From Hyphomicrobiaceae bacterium (GTDB taxonomy: Bacteria; Pseudomonadota; Alphaproteobacteria; Rhizobiales; Hyphomicrobiaceae), in assembly GCA_021730785.1 (NCBI GenBank), contig JAKFWF010000013.1, positions 1 through 64,000 on the forward strand: a stretch of 64,000 nucleotides of DNA, read 5' to 3'. The translations under genes were made by a program, and so were the position numbers. The notes beneath the pieces are model-generated. The model saw only the letters and a list, made by a program, of their open reading frames with translations. It was not told the origin of the DNA and ran no database searches. Positions 35,439-44,831 of this stretch are shown piece after piece (within the stretch, counting starts at the first letter, position 1; the number at the start of each line of letters is the position of its first letter).

Positions 35439-37028
35439 ATGACTACGGCCATCGTCAACCTCTTTCGCCTCGGCCGCGCCGGCTTCATCCTGGCGCAGCA
35501 CGGCGTGCGCTTCGTGCCGAAGGGAACGAAGGTGCCGTTCGTGCTGCACGTGGCGCGTGCCGCCACGTGGCCGATCCGCGCGCTCACTTGGCCGTTCCGC
35601 GGCCGCGAGGCGCTGGAAACACGCGTTGCGCGCGGGTTGACCCGGCTTGGACCGAGCTATGTGAAACTCGGCCAGTTCCTGGCCACGCGCGGCGATCTGA
35701 TCGGGCCGGAGCTGGCAGCCGACTTGCGCCATCTGCAGGATCGCCTGCCGCCGTTCTCGATGGCAGAAGCACGCCAGGCGGTGGAAGAGGCGCTCGGCGG
35801 CAGGCTGGAAGATCATTTCGCCGAGTTCGGTCCCCCGGTGGCGGCGGCCTCCATCGCCCAGGTGCACAAGGCGGTAACGATCGACAACGGCGTGCGCCGC
35901 GAGGTCGCCGTCAAGATCCTGCGACCCGGTGTCGAGCGGCGCTTCCGCAACGATCTCGACAGCTATCGCTTCGCAGCCAGGTTGATCGAGGTGGTCTATC
36001 CGCCGGCCGCCCGCTTGAAGCCCCAGGCGGTGGTCGAGAACCTCGCGCGCACCACCACGCTCGAGATGGATCTGCGGCTCGAGGCGGCCGCCATTTCCGA
36101 GATGGCCGACAACATCAAGGGAGAAGGCGACTTCCGCGTGCCCGCCATCGACTGGCGGCGGACGCAGCGGCGGGTGCTGACCATCGAATGGATCGATGGC
36201 ACGCCGATCGCCGACCGGCAGGCGCTGATTGACCAGGGGCGCGATGTGAAACAGATCGGCCTCGTCGTGCTGCGCTCGTTCCTGCGGCATGCCATGCGCG
36301 ACGGCTACTTTCACGGCGACATGCACCAGGGCAACCTGTTCATCGATGCGGCGGGTCGCGTGGTGGCGGTCGATTTCGGCATCATGGGGCGGCTCGGGCC
36401 GCGCGAACGCCGGTTCCTGGCCGAGATCCTGTTCGGGCTCATCACGCGCGACTACCGGCGCGCGGCGCAGGTGCACTTCGATGCCGGCTACGTGCCAGCC
36501 CATCACTCGGTCGAGGTCTTCGCCCAGGCCATGCGGGCGATCGGTGAGCCGATCCACGGGCGCACGGCGGACGAGATATCCATGGCCGACCTGCTGGGCC
36601 AGTTATTCGCCTATACGGAAGTATTCGACATGGAGACGCGGCCCGAGTTGATCCTGCTGCAGAAGAGCATGGTGATCGTCGAGGGCGTTGCGCGCTCGCT
36701 CGATCCGAACCTCAATCTGTGGGCCGCAGCCGAGCCCATTGCCCGCGAGTGGATCGACGCCAACTACGGCGTGGTCGGGCGCCTCAAGGACGCTGGCGAG
36801 GGCGCCGAGGTCATGGGGCGGGTGCTGGCCGAAGTGCCGCGACTGCTCGAACAGGCCGAGCGTGCCACGCAGTCGTTCGCCCAGATGGCAACGACCGGCG
36901 TGCGGCTCGATGACGAGACGATCGCCCGGATGGCGGCTGCCCAGCGGCGGCATAAATGGCGCGATATACTGGTCCTCGGCAGCCTCGTGCTGCTGTTCGC
37001 GCTCATGCTGCAGTGGATTGTGGCGTGA
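35439..37028 (+). CDS. ubiB: UbiB-type atypical kinase/ATPase for ubiquinone synthesis
   Basis: 529 residues, ABC1/UbiB family. Markers: KLGQFLATRGDL (KxGQ motif, about residue 76), the Ala-rich loop AAASIAQVH, VAVKILRPG, HGDMHQGN (about 291) and DFGIMGRL. The C-terminus has one or two membrane segments (VLGSLVLLFALMLQWIV). It supports coenzyme Q biosynthesis, possibly by ATP-driven extraction of lipid intermediates. The gene ends GTGA, overlapping the start of the phosphatase gene. Confidence 0.93.
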   Translation: MTTAIVNLFRLGRAGFILAQHGVRFVPKGTKVPFVLHVARAATWPIRALTWPFRGREALETRVARGLTRLGPSYVKLGQFLATRGDLIGPELAADLRHLQDRLPPFSMAEARQAVEEALGGRLEDHFAEFGPPVAAASIAQVHKAVTIDNGVRREVAVKILRPGVERRFRNDLDSYRFAARLIEVVYPPAARLKPQAVVENLARTTTLEMDLRLEAAAISEMADNIKGEGDFRVPAIDWRRTQRRVLTIEWIDGTPIADRQALIDQGRDVKQIGLVVLRSFLRHAMRDGYFHGDMHQGNLFIDAAGRVVAVDFGIMGRLGPRERRFLAEILFGLITRDYRRAAQVHFDAGYVPAHHSVEVFAQAMRAIGEPIHGRTADEISMADLLGQLFAYTEVFDMETRPELILLQKSMVIVEGVARSLDPNLNLWAAAEPIAREWIDANYGVVGRLKDAGEGAEVMGRVLAEVPRLLEQAERATQSFAQMATTGVRLDDETIARMAAAQRRHKWRDILVLGSLVLLFALMLQWIVA

Positions 37029-37570
37029 CCGATCGCGAATGGCACCGAGCGATCGACAGCATTGCCGTCCCCGGTGGCGGGTTGATCGGCATGCTGCCGT
37101 GCCCGGGGCGAACCGGCAATTTGCAGGCCGACCTCGCGCGCATCGAAGCGTGGGGCGCCGAGATCCTGGTGTCGCTCATCGAAGGGGATGAATTCGCTCG
37201 CCTTGGCGTGCCAGAGTTTCCCGACGCCGTCCGCGGCAAGGCGTTTGCATGGCACCACCTGCCGATCCTTGACATGGCGGTACCGGCATCGGATTTTGCG
37301 GCGGCCTGGGCGCGTTCGGGTCCAGCGATCCTGTCGACGTTGCGTTGCGGCAGGCGGGTCGCCATTCATTGTGCCGCCGGCCTCGGGCGCACGGGCACGG
37401 TCGCAGCCAGCCTGCTGGTTGCGCTCGGTGTGCCGGCAGAAGATGCGATAATCGCGGTGCGGACAAGCCGGCCCGGCGCGATCGAAACCGCCGCCCAGGC
37501 CGACTTCGTCCGCCATAGTGCGATGCTGTCCGCTGCCCTGCCGAAGATGGGACGATCCAGCCAATCATGA
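37025..37570 (+). CDS. dual-specificity/tyrosine phosphatase-like protein
   Basis: 181 residues. The phosphatase loop HCAAGLGRTGT has the C-x5-R signature (Cys about residue 116). The Asp acid is probably in the segment ILDMAVPASD. GTG start overlaps the ubiB stop by four bases (GTGA), so it is translationally coupled to ubiB, a pairing that suggests a function near quinone synthesis or kinase regulation, though I do not know of one. Phosphoinositide or protein phosphatase activity cannot be told apart. Confidence 0.8.
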   Translation: MTDREWHRAIDSIAVPGGGLIGMLPCPGRTGNLQADLARIEAWGAEILVSLIEGDEFARLGVPEFPDAVRGKAFAWHHLPILDMAVPASDFAAAWARSGPAILSTLRCGRRVAIHCAAGLGRTGTVAASLLVALGVPAEDAIIAVRTSRPGAIETAAQADFVRHSAMLSAALPKMGRSSQS

Positions 37571-37670
37571 AGAACGGGTAACTTTCGCCCGCCTCGCTGA
37601 CTATCCGCCGTCAACGCAAAATTTTCCATTCTTTGCCAAGCTCGCCTCGTAATGTGAGGGGCGTCAGCGC

Positions 37671-38909
37671 ATGGGCGAGGTTCTGAAGGCGGTCAGAGAC
37701 GGCACGTGGCTGCCCCCCAGCCGTATGCTGGCCTATGCCCTGTTCATGGGTGGCCTGAGCTGTCTCGTGCTCGGCTACAACTGGACGACCGGCCTGACCG
37801 CCATGACCGACCGCTTCGGCCGGCCGCTCGGCACCGATTTCTACGGCATCTGGACCGCGGGCCGCATGTTTCTGGCCGGCGATATCCATGGGATGTTCGA
37901 TCCCGACCGGCATTTCGCGTTTCAGCGCGCTTTCATGAACGACCCCACCATGCCGGTGCTGGGCTGGCACTATCCGCCATTCTTCCTGGCGATTGCCGTG
38001 CCGCTCGCACTTTTGCCCTACGTCGCATCGCTGCTCGTGTGGCAGGGCGTGACGTTTGCGCTCTTCCTACAAACGATCCGCAAGATCGTGCCCGCCCATC
38101 CTTTGGCGCTGGCCACAGCCTTCGGCTTCCCCGCCGTCTACGTCACGATCGGTCATGGCCACAACTCCTTCCTGACGGCGTTCCTGCTCGGCTACGGCTT
38201 GCTGCTGCTCGATCGGCGCCCGGTCATCGCCGGCGTCCTGATCGGCCTGCTCGCGTACAAGCCGCAGTTCGGCCTGCTGTTGCCGGTCGTTCTCATCGCT
38301 GGCCGGCATTGGCGCGCGACGATCGCAGCGACCGTGACGGTGGTCGCCATGGTGATCACAACGACCATGATCATGGGCGTCGATGTGTGGCCCGCCTTCG
38401 CAGCGGGCAACCACTTCACACGCACTTTCATCCTCGAACAAGGCGCAACCGGCTGGCACAAGATCCAGACCGTGTTCTCCGCCGTGCGCTCGTTCGGTGG
38501 TTCGATCACACTCGCCTATGCCGTGCAGGGGCTCGCAACCACTGCCGTCCTGGTCTCGCTCGCGGGCATGACCTATGCGCGCGCCGACAAGCGGTTGATC
38601 GCGAGCGCGACGTGCATCGCCACCATGCTGGCGACCCCCTATGCCCTCGATTACGACATGACGATCCTCGGTGTCGCCATCGCCTTCAGCGTGGCCCACG
38701 GCCTCGAGCGCGGCTTCGACCCCTACACCAAGTGCCTGCTCGCCCTCGTCTGGTTCCTGCCCATGGTCGCCCGCACGCTCATGCTCGGCACCGGCGTTCC
38801 GGTCGGCGTTCTCGTCATGACGCTCTACCTCGTTGCGGTCGTGTCCCGTGCCCTGCGTGACAACCCCGTTGTCGTCGGTTCCTTGAAATGGAGTTTTGTC
38901 CGTGGCTGA
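37671..38909 (+). CDS. GT87-type integral membrane mannosyltransferase-like protein
   Basis: 412 residues with about ten membrane segments. Family markers of GT87/DUF2029: GTDFYGIWTAGRMFLAG near the N-terminus and KPQFGLLLPV in the middle, with HGHNSFLTAFLLGYG. These enzymes use polyprenyl-phosphate sugars. It overlaps the GT2 gene that follows by 8 bases, so the pair probably makes or uses a polyprenyl-linked sugar. Confidence 0.83.
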   Translation: MGEVLKAVRDGTWLPPSRMLAYALFMGGLSCLVLGYNWTTGLTAMTDRFGRPLGTDFYGIWTAGRMFLAGDIHGMFDPDRHFAFQRAFMNDPTMPVLGWHYPPFFLAIAVPLALLPYVASLLVWQGVTFALFLQTIRKIVPAHPLALATAFGFPAVYVTIGHGHNSFLTAFLLGYGLLLLDRRPVIAGVLIGLLAYKPQFGLLLPVVLIAGRHWRATIAATVTVVAMVITTTMIMGVDVWPAFAAGNHFTRTFILEQGATGWHKIQTVFSAVRSFGGSITLAYAVQGLATTAVLVSLAGMTYARADKRLIASATCIATMLATPYALDYDMTILGVAIAFSVAHGLERGFDPYTKCLLALVWFLPMVARTLMLGTGVPVGVLVMTLYLVAVVSRALRDNPVVVGSLKWSFVRG

Positions 38910-39939
38910 AGTTGCGCACACGCTGCCGACGTCTAATCCGGCGCACGCGGCCCTGGCCGATCTGGAAGCGCGGCTGTCGGAGTTCCGCGCCGCTGCCCAC
39001 GGTCCCCGCGTGGTGGTACTGCTGCCGTGCTACAACGAGGAAGCCGCAATCGGCGGAACGGTTGCGGCCTTCAAGGCAGCACTGCCGGATGCTGACATCT
39101 ACGTCTATGACAACAACTCGACCGACCGAACGATCGCCATGGCGACCGCTGCGGGCGCCATCGTCCGCCGCGAGCCGTTCCAAGGTAAGGGCAACGTGGT
39201 GCGCCGCATGTTCGCCGACATCGACGCCGACGTCTACGTCATGGCCGACGGCGACATGACCTATGATCCAACCGCCGCGCCGGCGCTCGTGTCCCGCCTC
39301 GTCGACGGCCAGCTCGACATGGTGGTGGGCAGTCGGGTCGAGACGGCGCAGGCGGCCTACCGCCGTGGCCACCGCTTCGGCAACCGCCTATTCAATGTCA
39401 TCACCACCCGCCTGTTCGACAGCCATTTCACGGATATCTTCTCCGGCTACCGCGTGTTCTCGCGGCGGTTCGTGAAGTCGTTTCCAGCCTCCTCGGCCGG
39501 CTTCGAGATCGAGAGCGAGCTGACGGTGCACGCTCTCGACCTGAAGCTGCGTACCGCCGAGGTGCCGCTGCCCTACGGCAAGCGCCCGGAAAACTCGGTG
39601 TCGAAGCTCAACACCTACCGCGACGGCATCCGCATCCTGTGGATGCTGATCGGCATGTATCGGATGGTCCAGCCGTTGCGCTTCTATGGCGTGATCGCGT
39701 CTGGCCTCGCCCTGGCGTCGGTCGTACTTGGCATTCCGGTGCTGCAAACGTGGTTCGAGACGGGTCTCGTGCCGCGGTTCCCGACCGCGATCATGGCGGC
39801 CGCCATCGCCCAACTGTCGGTTCTGCTACTGGTGTGCGGACTGATCGTCGACTCCGTCTCCGACGCCCGGCGCGAAATGAAGCGCATGCGCTACCTCGAC
39901 CTCGCGGCGCCGGCCCAAGCGTACGGCATGCATCGCTGA
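38902..39939 (+). CDS. family 2 glycosyltransferase (dolichyl/polyprenyl-phosphate sugar type)
   Basis: 345 residues from a GTG with GGAG 8 bases upstream. GT-A motifs: VVVLLPCYNEE, YDNNSTDRT, VMADGDMTYDP and GSRVE. Two C-terminal membrane segments (about 265-290 and 305-325). It resembles GtrB/Dpm1-type polyprenyl-phosphate glycosyltransferases. Coupled to the GT87 gene by overlap; together they fit a donor-and-transferase module for envelope glycosylation. Confidence 0.85.
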   Translation: MAEVAHTLPTSNPAHAALADLEARLSEFRAAAHGPRVVVLLPCYNEEAAIGGTVAAFKAALPDADIYVYDNNSTDRTIAMATAAGAIVRREPFQGKGNVVRRMFADIDADVYVMADGDMTYDPTAAPALVSRLVDGQLDMVVGSRVETAQAAYRRGHRFGNRLFNVITTRLFDSHFTDIFSGYRVFSRRFVKSFPASSAGFEIESELTVHALDLKLRTAEVPLPYGKRPENSVSKLNTYRDGIRILWMLIGMYRMVQPLRFYGVIASGLALASVVLGIPVLQTWFETGLVPRFPTAIMAAAIAQLSVLLLVCGLIVDSVSDARREMKRMRYLDLAAPAQAYGMHR

Positions 39940-40839
39940 TCAGGGCGCCCATCGCACGCGGCCGGCGTAATTGACGTCGAGGCCGCCCAGTTCGCGCGCG
40001 CGAGCAGCGAACGCCGGTTGCCCAAGCAGATCGCGCAACCGCTGCAAGGGCGGCCGATAGCTATCGCGTTGGCGCATCAGGATGTCGAAGTGCTCGGTTG
40101 CGAGCGGCACGAAGTCGAGGCCGGCTGCAGTTGCGATAGCCCGCGTCGCGATCCCGCAATCGGCACGGCCGGCGCGGATCGCCTGGGCGATGTCGGGTCC
40201 GGTCGGCGCCAGGATCGTGCTGCCGAGATCGGTGGTCGATAGGTCGGCTCGCGCGAGCAGCACCGTCAGCAATTGTTGCGCTCCCGCCCCCTCGGGCCGC
40301 GTTGCCAGGCGCGCGCGCTTTTTGACGACTGTCACGAGGCCCTGCAGCTTCAGCGGATTGCCGCGCGCCACGATCAATCCCTGCTCGCGCGTCGCAAAAC
40401 CGATCAGCACCGCATCGTAGAGTGCCGGCTCCTGGGCGACGCGGGCGACGTTGGCATCGGCTTCACCGGGGGCGGCACTGTGGAAGTGGATGGCGGCGGC
40501 TACCACTTCGCCGCGCAGGAAACGCTGGTAGCCGCTTTCGCTGCCCTCCGGCAGGATGGCGAGACCGGCGCGGCTCTCGCTCAGGGCCCACTGCAGGAGC
40601 GGATCGTGACTGCCGCCCACGATCGGCGGCGGCTCGGCTGCTACCACGCCAAGGGGGCGTGCCATGCCGGCCAGCAGCCAGCGGTCGAGGTCGGCGCGCG
40701 GGAACAGCCATTTGCCGGTGACCTTGGTGCAGGGAATCGCCTGTGCGGCGACGAGTTCATAGAGCTTGCGCTCGCCGAGCTTCAGGTAGTCGGCCGCTTC
40801 AGCGGTGGTGAGCAGCTGCAGGCCTGCACCAAATTGCAT
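39940..40839 (-). CDS. HTH plus periplasmic-binding-like transcriptional regulator
   Basis: 299 residues. The N-terminal part has an excisionase/MerR-like helix-turn-helix (TTAEAADYLKLGERKLYELV, residues 10-29), with a helix-wing ending near GKWLFPRADLDRWLL. The remainder is a substrate-binding-like domain of the COG1910 kind. It is divergent from tupBCA, so it probably senses tungstate or molybdate and controls that operon. Its first ATG overlaps a GCAT-N4-ATGC repeat in the shared promoter region. Confidence 0.85.
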   Translation of the reverse strand: MQFGAGLQLLTTAEAADYLKLGERKLYELVAAQAIPCTKVTGKWLFPRADLDRWLLAGMARPLGVVAAEPPPIVGGSHDPLLQWALSESRAGLAILPEGSESGYQRFLRGEVVAAAIHFHSAAPGEADANVARVAQEPALYDAVLIGFATREQGLIVARGNPLKLQGLVTVVKKRARLATRPEGAGAQQLLTVLLARADLSTTDLGSTILAPTGPDIAQAIRAGRADCGIATRAIATAAGLDFVPLATEHFDILMRQRDSYRPPLQRLRDLLGQPAFAARARELGGLDVNYAGRVRWAP

Positions 40840-40861
40840 CTTTATGCTCTGAATCTAAAAA

Positions 40862-40890
40862 TTGACATTTCCGAGCCAAACACAGCGAAT
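40862..40890 (+). promoter_or_regulatory. possible tup promoter
   Basis: TTGACA at 40862-40867 is a perfect -35 sequence. The sequence 17 bases downstream, GCGAAT at 40885-40890, is a weak -10. It lies between the regulator and tupB starts, 29 bases before the tupB GTG. The -35 alone is convincing, the -10 is not. Confidence 0.3.
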
Positions 40891-40918
40891 GCGCACCGTC
40901 AACCTGAGAGGGGGTTTC

Positions 40919-41608
40919 GTGGACGGCGCGGGCGCACTCGATCTGGTCTTTTCCGGCAACGCGCAGCTCTATGCGATCGTCAGGCTATCGCTGTTCGTGA
41001 CGCTGTGTGCGACGGCCATCGCCGGCCTCGTTGGATTGGCACTCGGCGCGGCGATCGGTCTCACCCGCTTTCCGGGCCGGGGAGCGGTTGTTGTTACACT
41101 CAACGGCTTCATGGGGTTGCCACCCGTGGTTGTGGGATTGCTGATCTTTCTCGCGCTCTCCCGCTCAGGTCCACTTGGCAATTTCGGGCTGCTGTTCACG
41201 CCGGCCGCCATGATCATCGCGCAAGCAGTCCTGATCACGCCGATCATCGCCGCGCTGACCCGGCAGCTCATCGAGGATCTGTGGGTTGAGTATGCGGAGG
41301 AATTCGCCGCGATGGGCGTGCAGCCCTGGTCGCGCGTGACCACGCTGCTGTGGGACGCGCGCTTCTCGCTGGTGACGATCCTGCTCGCGGGCTTCGGGCG
41401 GGCGGCCGCAGAAGTGGGCGCGGTGATGATCGTCGGTGGCAACATCGACGGCTTCACCCGCGTCATGACGACCTCGATCGCGCTCGAAACCTCGAAGGGC
41501 GACTTGCCGCTCGCGCTCGGCCTCGGGCTGGTGCTGATCTGCGTGATCATGGCGGTCAATGTCGGCGCCTGGAGCCTGCGGCAGTGGGCCGAGCGCCATG
41601 CGGGATAG
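40919..41608 (+). CDS. tupB: tungstate ABC transporter permease
   Basis: 229 residues with five or six membrane segments. The coupling loop has AEEFAAMGVQPWSRVTTLLW, the EAA-type motif of ABC permeases. With its neighbours it forms the TupABC tungstate importer; tungstate and molybdate uptake cannot be told apart from TupB alone. GTG at 40919 has GAGGGG upstream; ATG at 40889 would add 10 residues. It overlaps tupC by 11 bases. Confidence 0.85.
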   Translation: MDGAGALDLVFSGNAQLYAIVRLSLFVTLCATAIAGLVGLALGAAIGLTRFPGRGAVVVTLNGFMGLPPVVVGLLIFLALSRSGPLGNFGLLFTPAAMIIAQAVLITPIIAALTRQLIEDLWVEYAEEFAAMGVQPWSRVTTLLWDARFSLVTILLAGFGRAAAEVGAVMIVGGNIDGFTRVMTTSIALETSKGDLPLALGLGLVLICVIMAVNVGAWSLRQWAERHAG

Positions 41609-42323
41609 CTTCGATATGCCGGTGCTGCCGTGCCTCAGTTTCGCAAGTGCGACCTACGCCGCAGGTGGGCGGACGCTGCTCGCCGATATCTCGCTCGACA
41701 TCACGCCGGGATCACCCACCGTCCTGCTCGGTCCGAACGGCGCCGGCAAGACGACGCTGCTGAAACTTGCCATGGGGCTGATTGCGCCGGCCGCCGGCAC
41801 CGTGCGCCTCGGCTCCCGCGTTGACGGCAAGCCCTTGCGCACTGCCTTCATGTTCCAGAAGCCGGTGATGCTGCGGCGGACGGCGGCGGCCAATGTCGCC
41901 TTCGCACTCGCCGCCGCGGGGCGTGAGCAAACCCCAGCGATGATCCGTGATCTCCTCGACCAGGTCGGGCTCATCACTCAGGCCAATCGTCTGGCCCGCA
42001 AACTTTCGGGCGGCGAACAGCAGCGCCTGGCCCTTGCCCGTGCCCTCGCCCGCAACCCCGACATCCTGTTCCTCGACGAGCCGACCGCGAGCCTCGACCC
42101 GGCCGCCACCAAGGCAGTCGAAGACATCATCGCTGGCACCGCTGCCCGCGGCGTCAAGGTCGTGATGGCAACCCACGACCTCGGCGAAGCACGGCGGCTT
42201 GCCGGCGACGTCGTGTTTCTGGCCGCAGGCCGTCTCGTCGAATTTGCGCCCGCGCCCGCATTCTTCAACCAACCGGCAACCGAGGCGGCGCGCCGCTTCC
42301 TCGCCGGTGACCTCGTCTTGTAA
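41598..42323 (+). CDS. tupC: tungstate ABC transporter ATP-binding protein
   Basis: 241 residues. Walker A GPNGAGKTT, Q-loop region QKPVMLRR, signature LSGGEQQR, Walker B LFLDEPT and H-loop ATHDLGEA are all present. It is the ATPase of the TupABC importer. ATG at 41598 lies within the tupB stop region; a second ATG at 41616 (MPVLPCLSF) is also plausible. The gene is followed 23 bases later by the binding-protein gene. Confidence 0.88.
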   Translation: MRDSFDMPVLPCLSFASATYAAGGRTLLADISLDITPGSPTVLLGPNGAGKTTLLKLAMGLIAPAAGTVRLGSRVDGKPLRTAFMFQKPVMLRRTAAANVAFALAAAGREQTPAMIRDLLDQVGLITQANRLARKLSGGEQQRLALARALARNPDILFLDEPTASLDPAATKAVEDIIAGTAARGVKVVMATHDLGEARRLAGDVVFLAAGRLVEFAPAPAFFNQPATEAARRFLAGDLVL

Positions 42324-42346
42324 CTCGATCCAAAGGGAGCCCTCGA

Positions 42347-43192
42347 ATGCGAAATACCCTGTCCGCCCTGGCCCTGGTCCTGGCCGTCACTCTGAGTTGC
42401 CAGCCTGTGTTCGCCCAAGACAAGTCGATCGTTGTCGCCTCCACCACTTCGACCCAAGATTCGGGCCTATTCGGCCACCTCCTGCCGGCCTTCAAGGCAA
42501 AGACCGGCATCGATGTGAAGGTCGTCGCCCAGGGCACCGGCCAGGCCCTCGACACCGGCCGGCGCGGGGACGCCGATGTGGTGTTCGTGCACGCCAAGTC
42601 GCAGGAGGAAAAGTTCGTCGCCGACGGCTTCGGCGTCGCCCGTTTCGACGTGATGTACAATGACTTCGTACTCGTCGGCCCGAAGAGCGACCCGGCCAAG
42701 ATCAAGGGCTCGAAGGACGTGCTCGCGGCGCTGAAGGCTGTGCATGCCGCCGGCAGCATGTTCGTTTCTCGCGGCGACAAGAGCGGTACGCACGCAGCCG
42801 AACTCGCATTGTGGAAGGCTGCCGGCCTTGATCCGGCCGGCACCAAGCCCGCCTGGTACCGCGAGATCGGCCAGGGCATGGGGGCTGCCCTGAATACGAG
42901 CGGCGCGCTGGGCGGTTACATCCTCGCCGACCGCGGCACATGGATCTCGTTCAAGAACAAGGGCGACCTGGAGATCGTAGTCGAAGGCGACAAGCAGTTA
43001 TTCAACCAGTACGGCATCATGCTGGTGAATCCGGCGAAGCACCCGGCCGTGAAGAAAGACCTGGGCCAAGCGTTCGTCGATTGGATCGTGTCCGCCGAGG
43101 GGCAGAACGCCATCCGTTCCTACCGGATCGACGGCCAGCAACTGTTCTTCCCGAACTTTGATGCGGCGACAGCGCAAAAGAAGGCTGGATGA
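42347..43192 (+). CDS. tupA: tungstate-binding periplasmic protein
   Basis: 281 residues with a signal peptide cleaved near FA|QD at about 23. The anion-binding motif TTSTQDSG (33-40) is the hallmark of TupA, which binds tungstate much better than molybdate. GDADVVFVHAKSQEE and the Arg/Ser positions in the C-terminal half agree. It is periplasmic and delivers tungstate to TupB. The tungsten-using enzyme is not in the window. It converges with the DUF4332 gene 16 bases on. Confidence 0.9.
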   Translation: MRNTLSALALVLAVTLSCQPVFAQDKSIVVASTTSTQDSGLFGHLLPAFKAKTGIDVKVVAQGTGQALDTGRRGDADVVFVHAKSQEEKFVADGFGVARFDVMYNDFVLVGPKSDPAKIKGSKDVLAALKAVHAAGSMFVSRGDKSGTHAAELALWKAAGLDPAGTKPAWYREIGQGMGAALNTSGALGGYILADRGTWISFKNKGDLEIVVEGDKQLFNQYGIMLVNPAKHPAVKKDLGQAFVDWIVSAEGQNAIRSYRIDGQQLFFPNFDAATAQKKAG

Positions 43193-43208
43193 TGCTGCGG
43201 TTCGCGCG

Positions 43209-44681
43209 TCACCGGTCGGCGGCGGCCAGTCGGTTGGGCGCGGCAACGGTCGGCAGGTCTGTCCGCGCTGGCGATGCGCGCTCCAATTCGGCGAGCGCTG
43301 AAAAGCCGATCCAGCGCAGAATGCGGTCGGTCTCGGGCGGCGGGCTGGCGCGCAGGATGCTCTGGCCCTCGCGGGTCGTGGCGAAGCGCAGAACCGCCGC
43401 GCACACGAGGCTTGCCTCCTGGTCGCGGATCTTGCCAACGGTGTTGTAGCCGGCGCCGACCAGCAACTGGGCGTGCGTGCCGCGCAACCACGGCACGGTG
43501 CAGGCGAGGCGCGCCTGATCCTGCCAATCGAGGATGCGTTGCTTCGACATGCCGCGTCCGCCGATGCGCTTGGCGACATGGCCCGCATCGCAGCCGAGCA
43601 GATCACGCACGCGCAGGATGCCGTGGGGTGCCATGCGCTCGGCCATGCGCGGGCCGATCGAGGGTGCGCGCACGATCTCGTCGTCGAGCGTGAGATAGAA
43701 GCGCTTGCGCCGCTCGTTGCCTTCGTCGGCGTCGTTGTCGTTCTCGAACTGGGTGTCGGCCCGCGCGGCAACAGCTTTCGGCGTCGAGGTACGGGACAGC
43801 ACGGCATGGTCGCGCGTGACGGCGAGGGGAGCGGCACGGGTCGGGCGGGACCAGCTCTGCCGCGGACCACCGCCCGCACCCCCGCTGCGGCGCCAGGAGA
43901 ACAGCGGGCGCGGCGGATACGACGCAGCCGTCCCGGTGCGCGACGAGCGTTGCGTCTTGGTCGCGCTCGACCGGGATCGGGCGGCAGCGTGGCGGCTGGC
44001 ATCGCTTCTGTCGCCGCCTGCATCGGCGATGCGGGCGAGCTGCGCGCCGAGTTCGGCCAGCAGGTGCTCCTGCCGGGCGAGCCGCGCGGTTATCTCATCG
44101 AGGGTGTGGGCCTGCGCCCAGCTGCTGCGCTGGGGGACAGGTACGCCCGCCCAAGCCATCAAAACCGGGGCCGCCGAGGTGGGCTCGCGGTGCTGGAGCA
44201 TGGGGCGGGGCGTGTCGGCCAAGCCGCTTCGACCCACGTGCGACGCGTTGCGCCAATGGGCGACGAGCCGCGCACTGCCAATATCCTCGCCATGGCAGAA
44301 CAGCGTTTCCAGTGCGTCCGCGAGAGACGCGACCGGGCGATGCTGCGCGGCCATCCGCTCGAGCGTGCGGGCGAGCAGGATCTTCAGATCGTCGGACACG
44401 GGGATGTCGGTGGCAGCACTCGTGCCACTGCCGCGCGTCAGGAACACATCGATGTGGCGAGCGAGCAGCGTTGCGTCGATGGCAAGTGCGGCGAACAGCG
44501 CTGCAACACTCGGATCGCTGAGGGCTGCAAACAGGAAGTGGCCGATGCCCTCTTCGGCCGCGCCCCGCCGTTGTGCGTCCAGCTGGGAGCGGCGGCAGCA
44601 GTCGGCCAGCGCCCGGTCGATCCGCGGGGACGACGCGGCGCTCGCTCTGATCGCTTGGCCGCAGCACCGGCACGGGGACAT
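43209..44681 (-). CDS. Clp_N-like and DUF4332 domain protein
   Basis: 490 residues. The N-terminus has CRCC close to the start. Residues about 45-155 resemble the ClpA N-domain repeat (HFLFAALSDPSVAALFAALAID, then SLADALETLFCHGEDIGSARLVAH), but no AAA ATPase follows. A short coiled coil (about 195-222) and a basic Ser/Arg/Thr-rich linker follow. The last 150 residues are DUF4332, with a helix-hairpin-helix-like IGPRMAERMAPHGI and similar repeats. Function unknown. The start at 44681 has GAGAGA before it; a longer TTG start exists. The Clp_N match is by eye. Confidence 0.65.
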   Translation of the reverse strand: MSPCRCCGQAIRASAASSPRIDRALADCCRRSQLDAQRRGAAEEGIGHFLFAALSDPSVAALFAALAIDATLLARHIDVFLTRGSGTSAATDIPVSDDLKILLARTLERMAAQHRPVASLADALETLFCHGEDIGSARLVAHWRNASHVGRSGLADTPRPMLQHREPTSAAPVLMAWAGVPVPQRSSWAQAHTLDEITARLARQEHLLAELGAQLARIADAGGDRSDASRHAAARSRSSATKTQRSSRTGTAASYPPRPLFSWRRSGGAGGGPRQSWSRPTRAAPLAVTRDHAVLSRTSTPKAVAARADTQFENDNDADEGNERRKRFYLTLDDEIVRAPSIGPRMAERMAPHGILRVRDLLGCDAGHVAKRIGGRGMSKQRILDWQDQARLACTVPWLRGTHAQLLVGAGYNTVGKIRDQEASLVCAAVLRFATTREGQSILRASPPPETDRILRWIGFSALAELERASPARTDLPTVAAPNRLAAADR

Positions 44682-44831
44682 CGGATCTCTCGCCAGAGGC
44701 ACGAACGGGATGCAACAATTTAGGCTCAACCCTGGCTATCCGACTCGCTGCCCTCCCAGCGTGCGTCATCCACAGAAACCTGAACGCTACCCCCGGTGGA
44801 CCTGTGCGCCGGCCGTGATTACATAGCGCCC

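Noticed and set aside
44769-44777. A further DnaA box (TCATCCACA) upstream of uvrC
   Set aside because: One mismatch to the consensus and isolated, so chance is likely.
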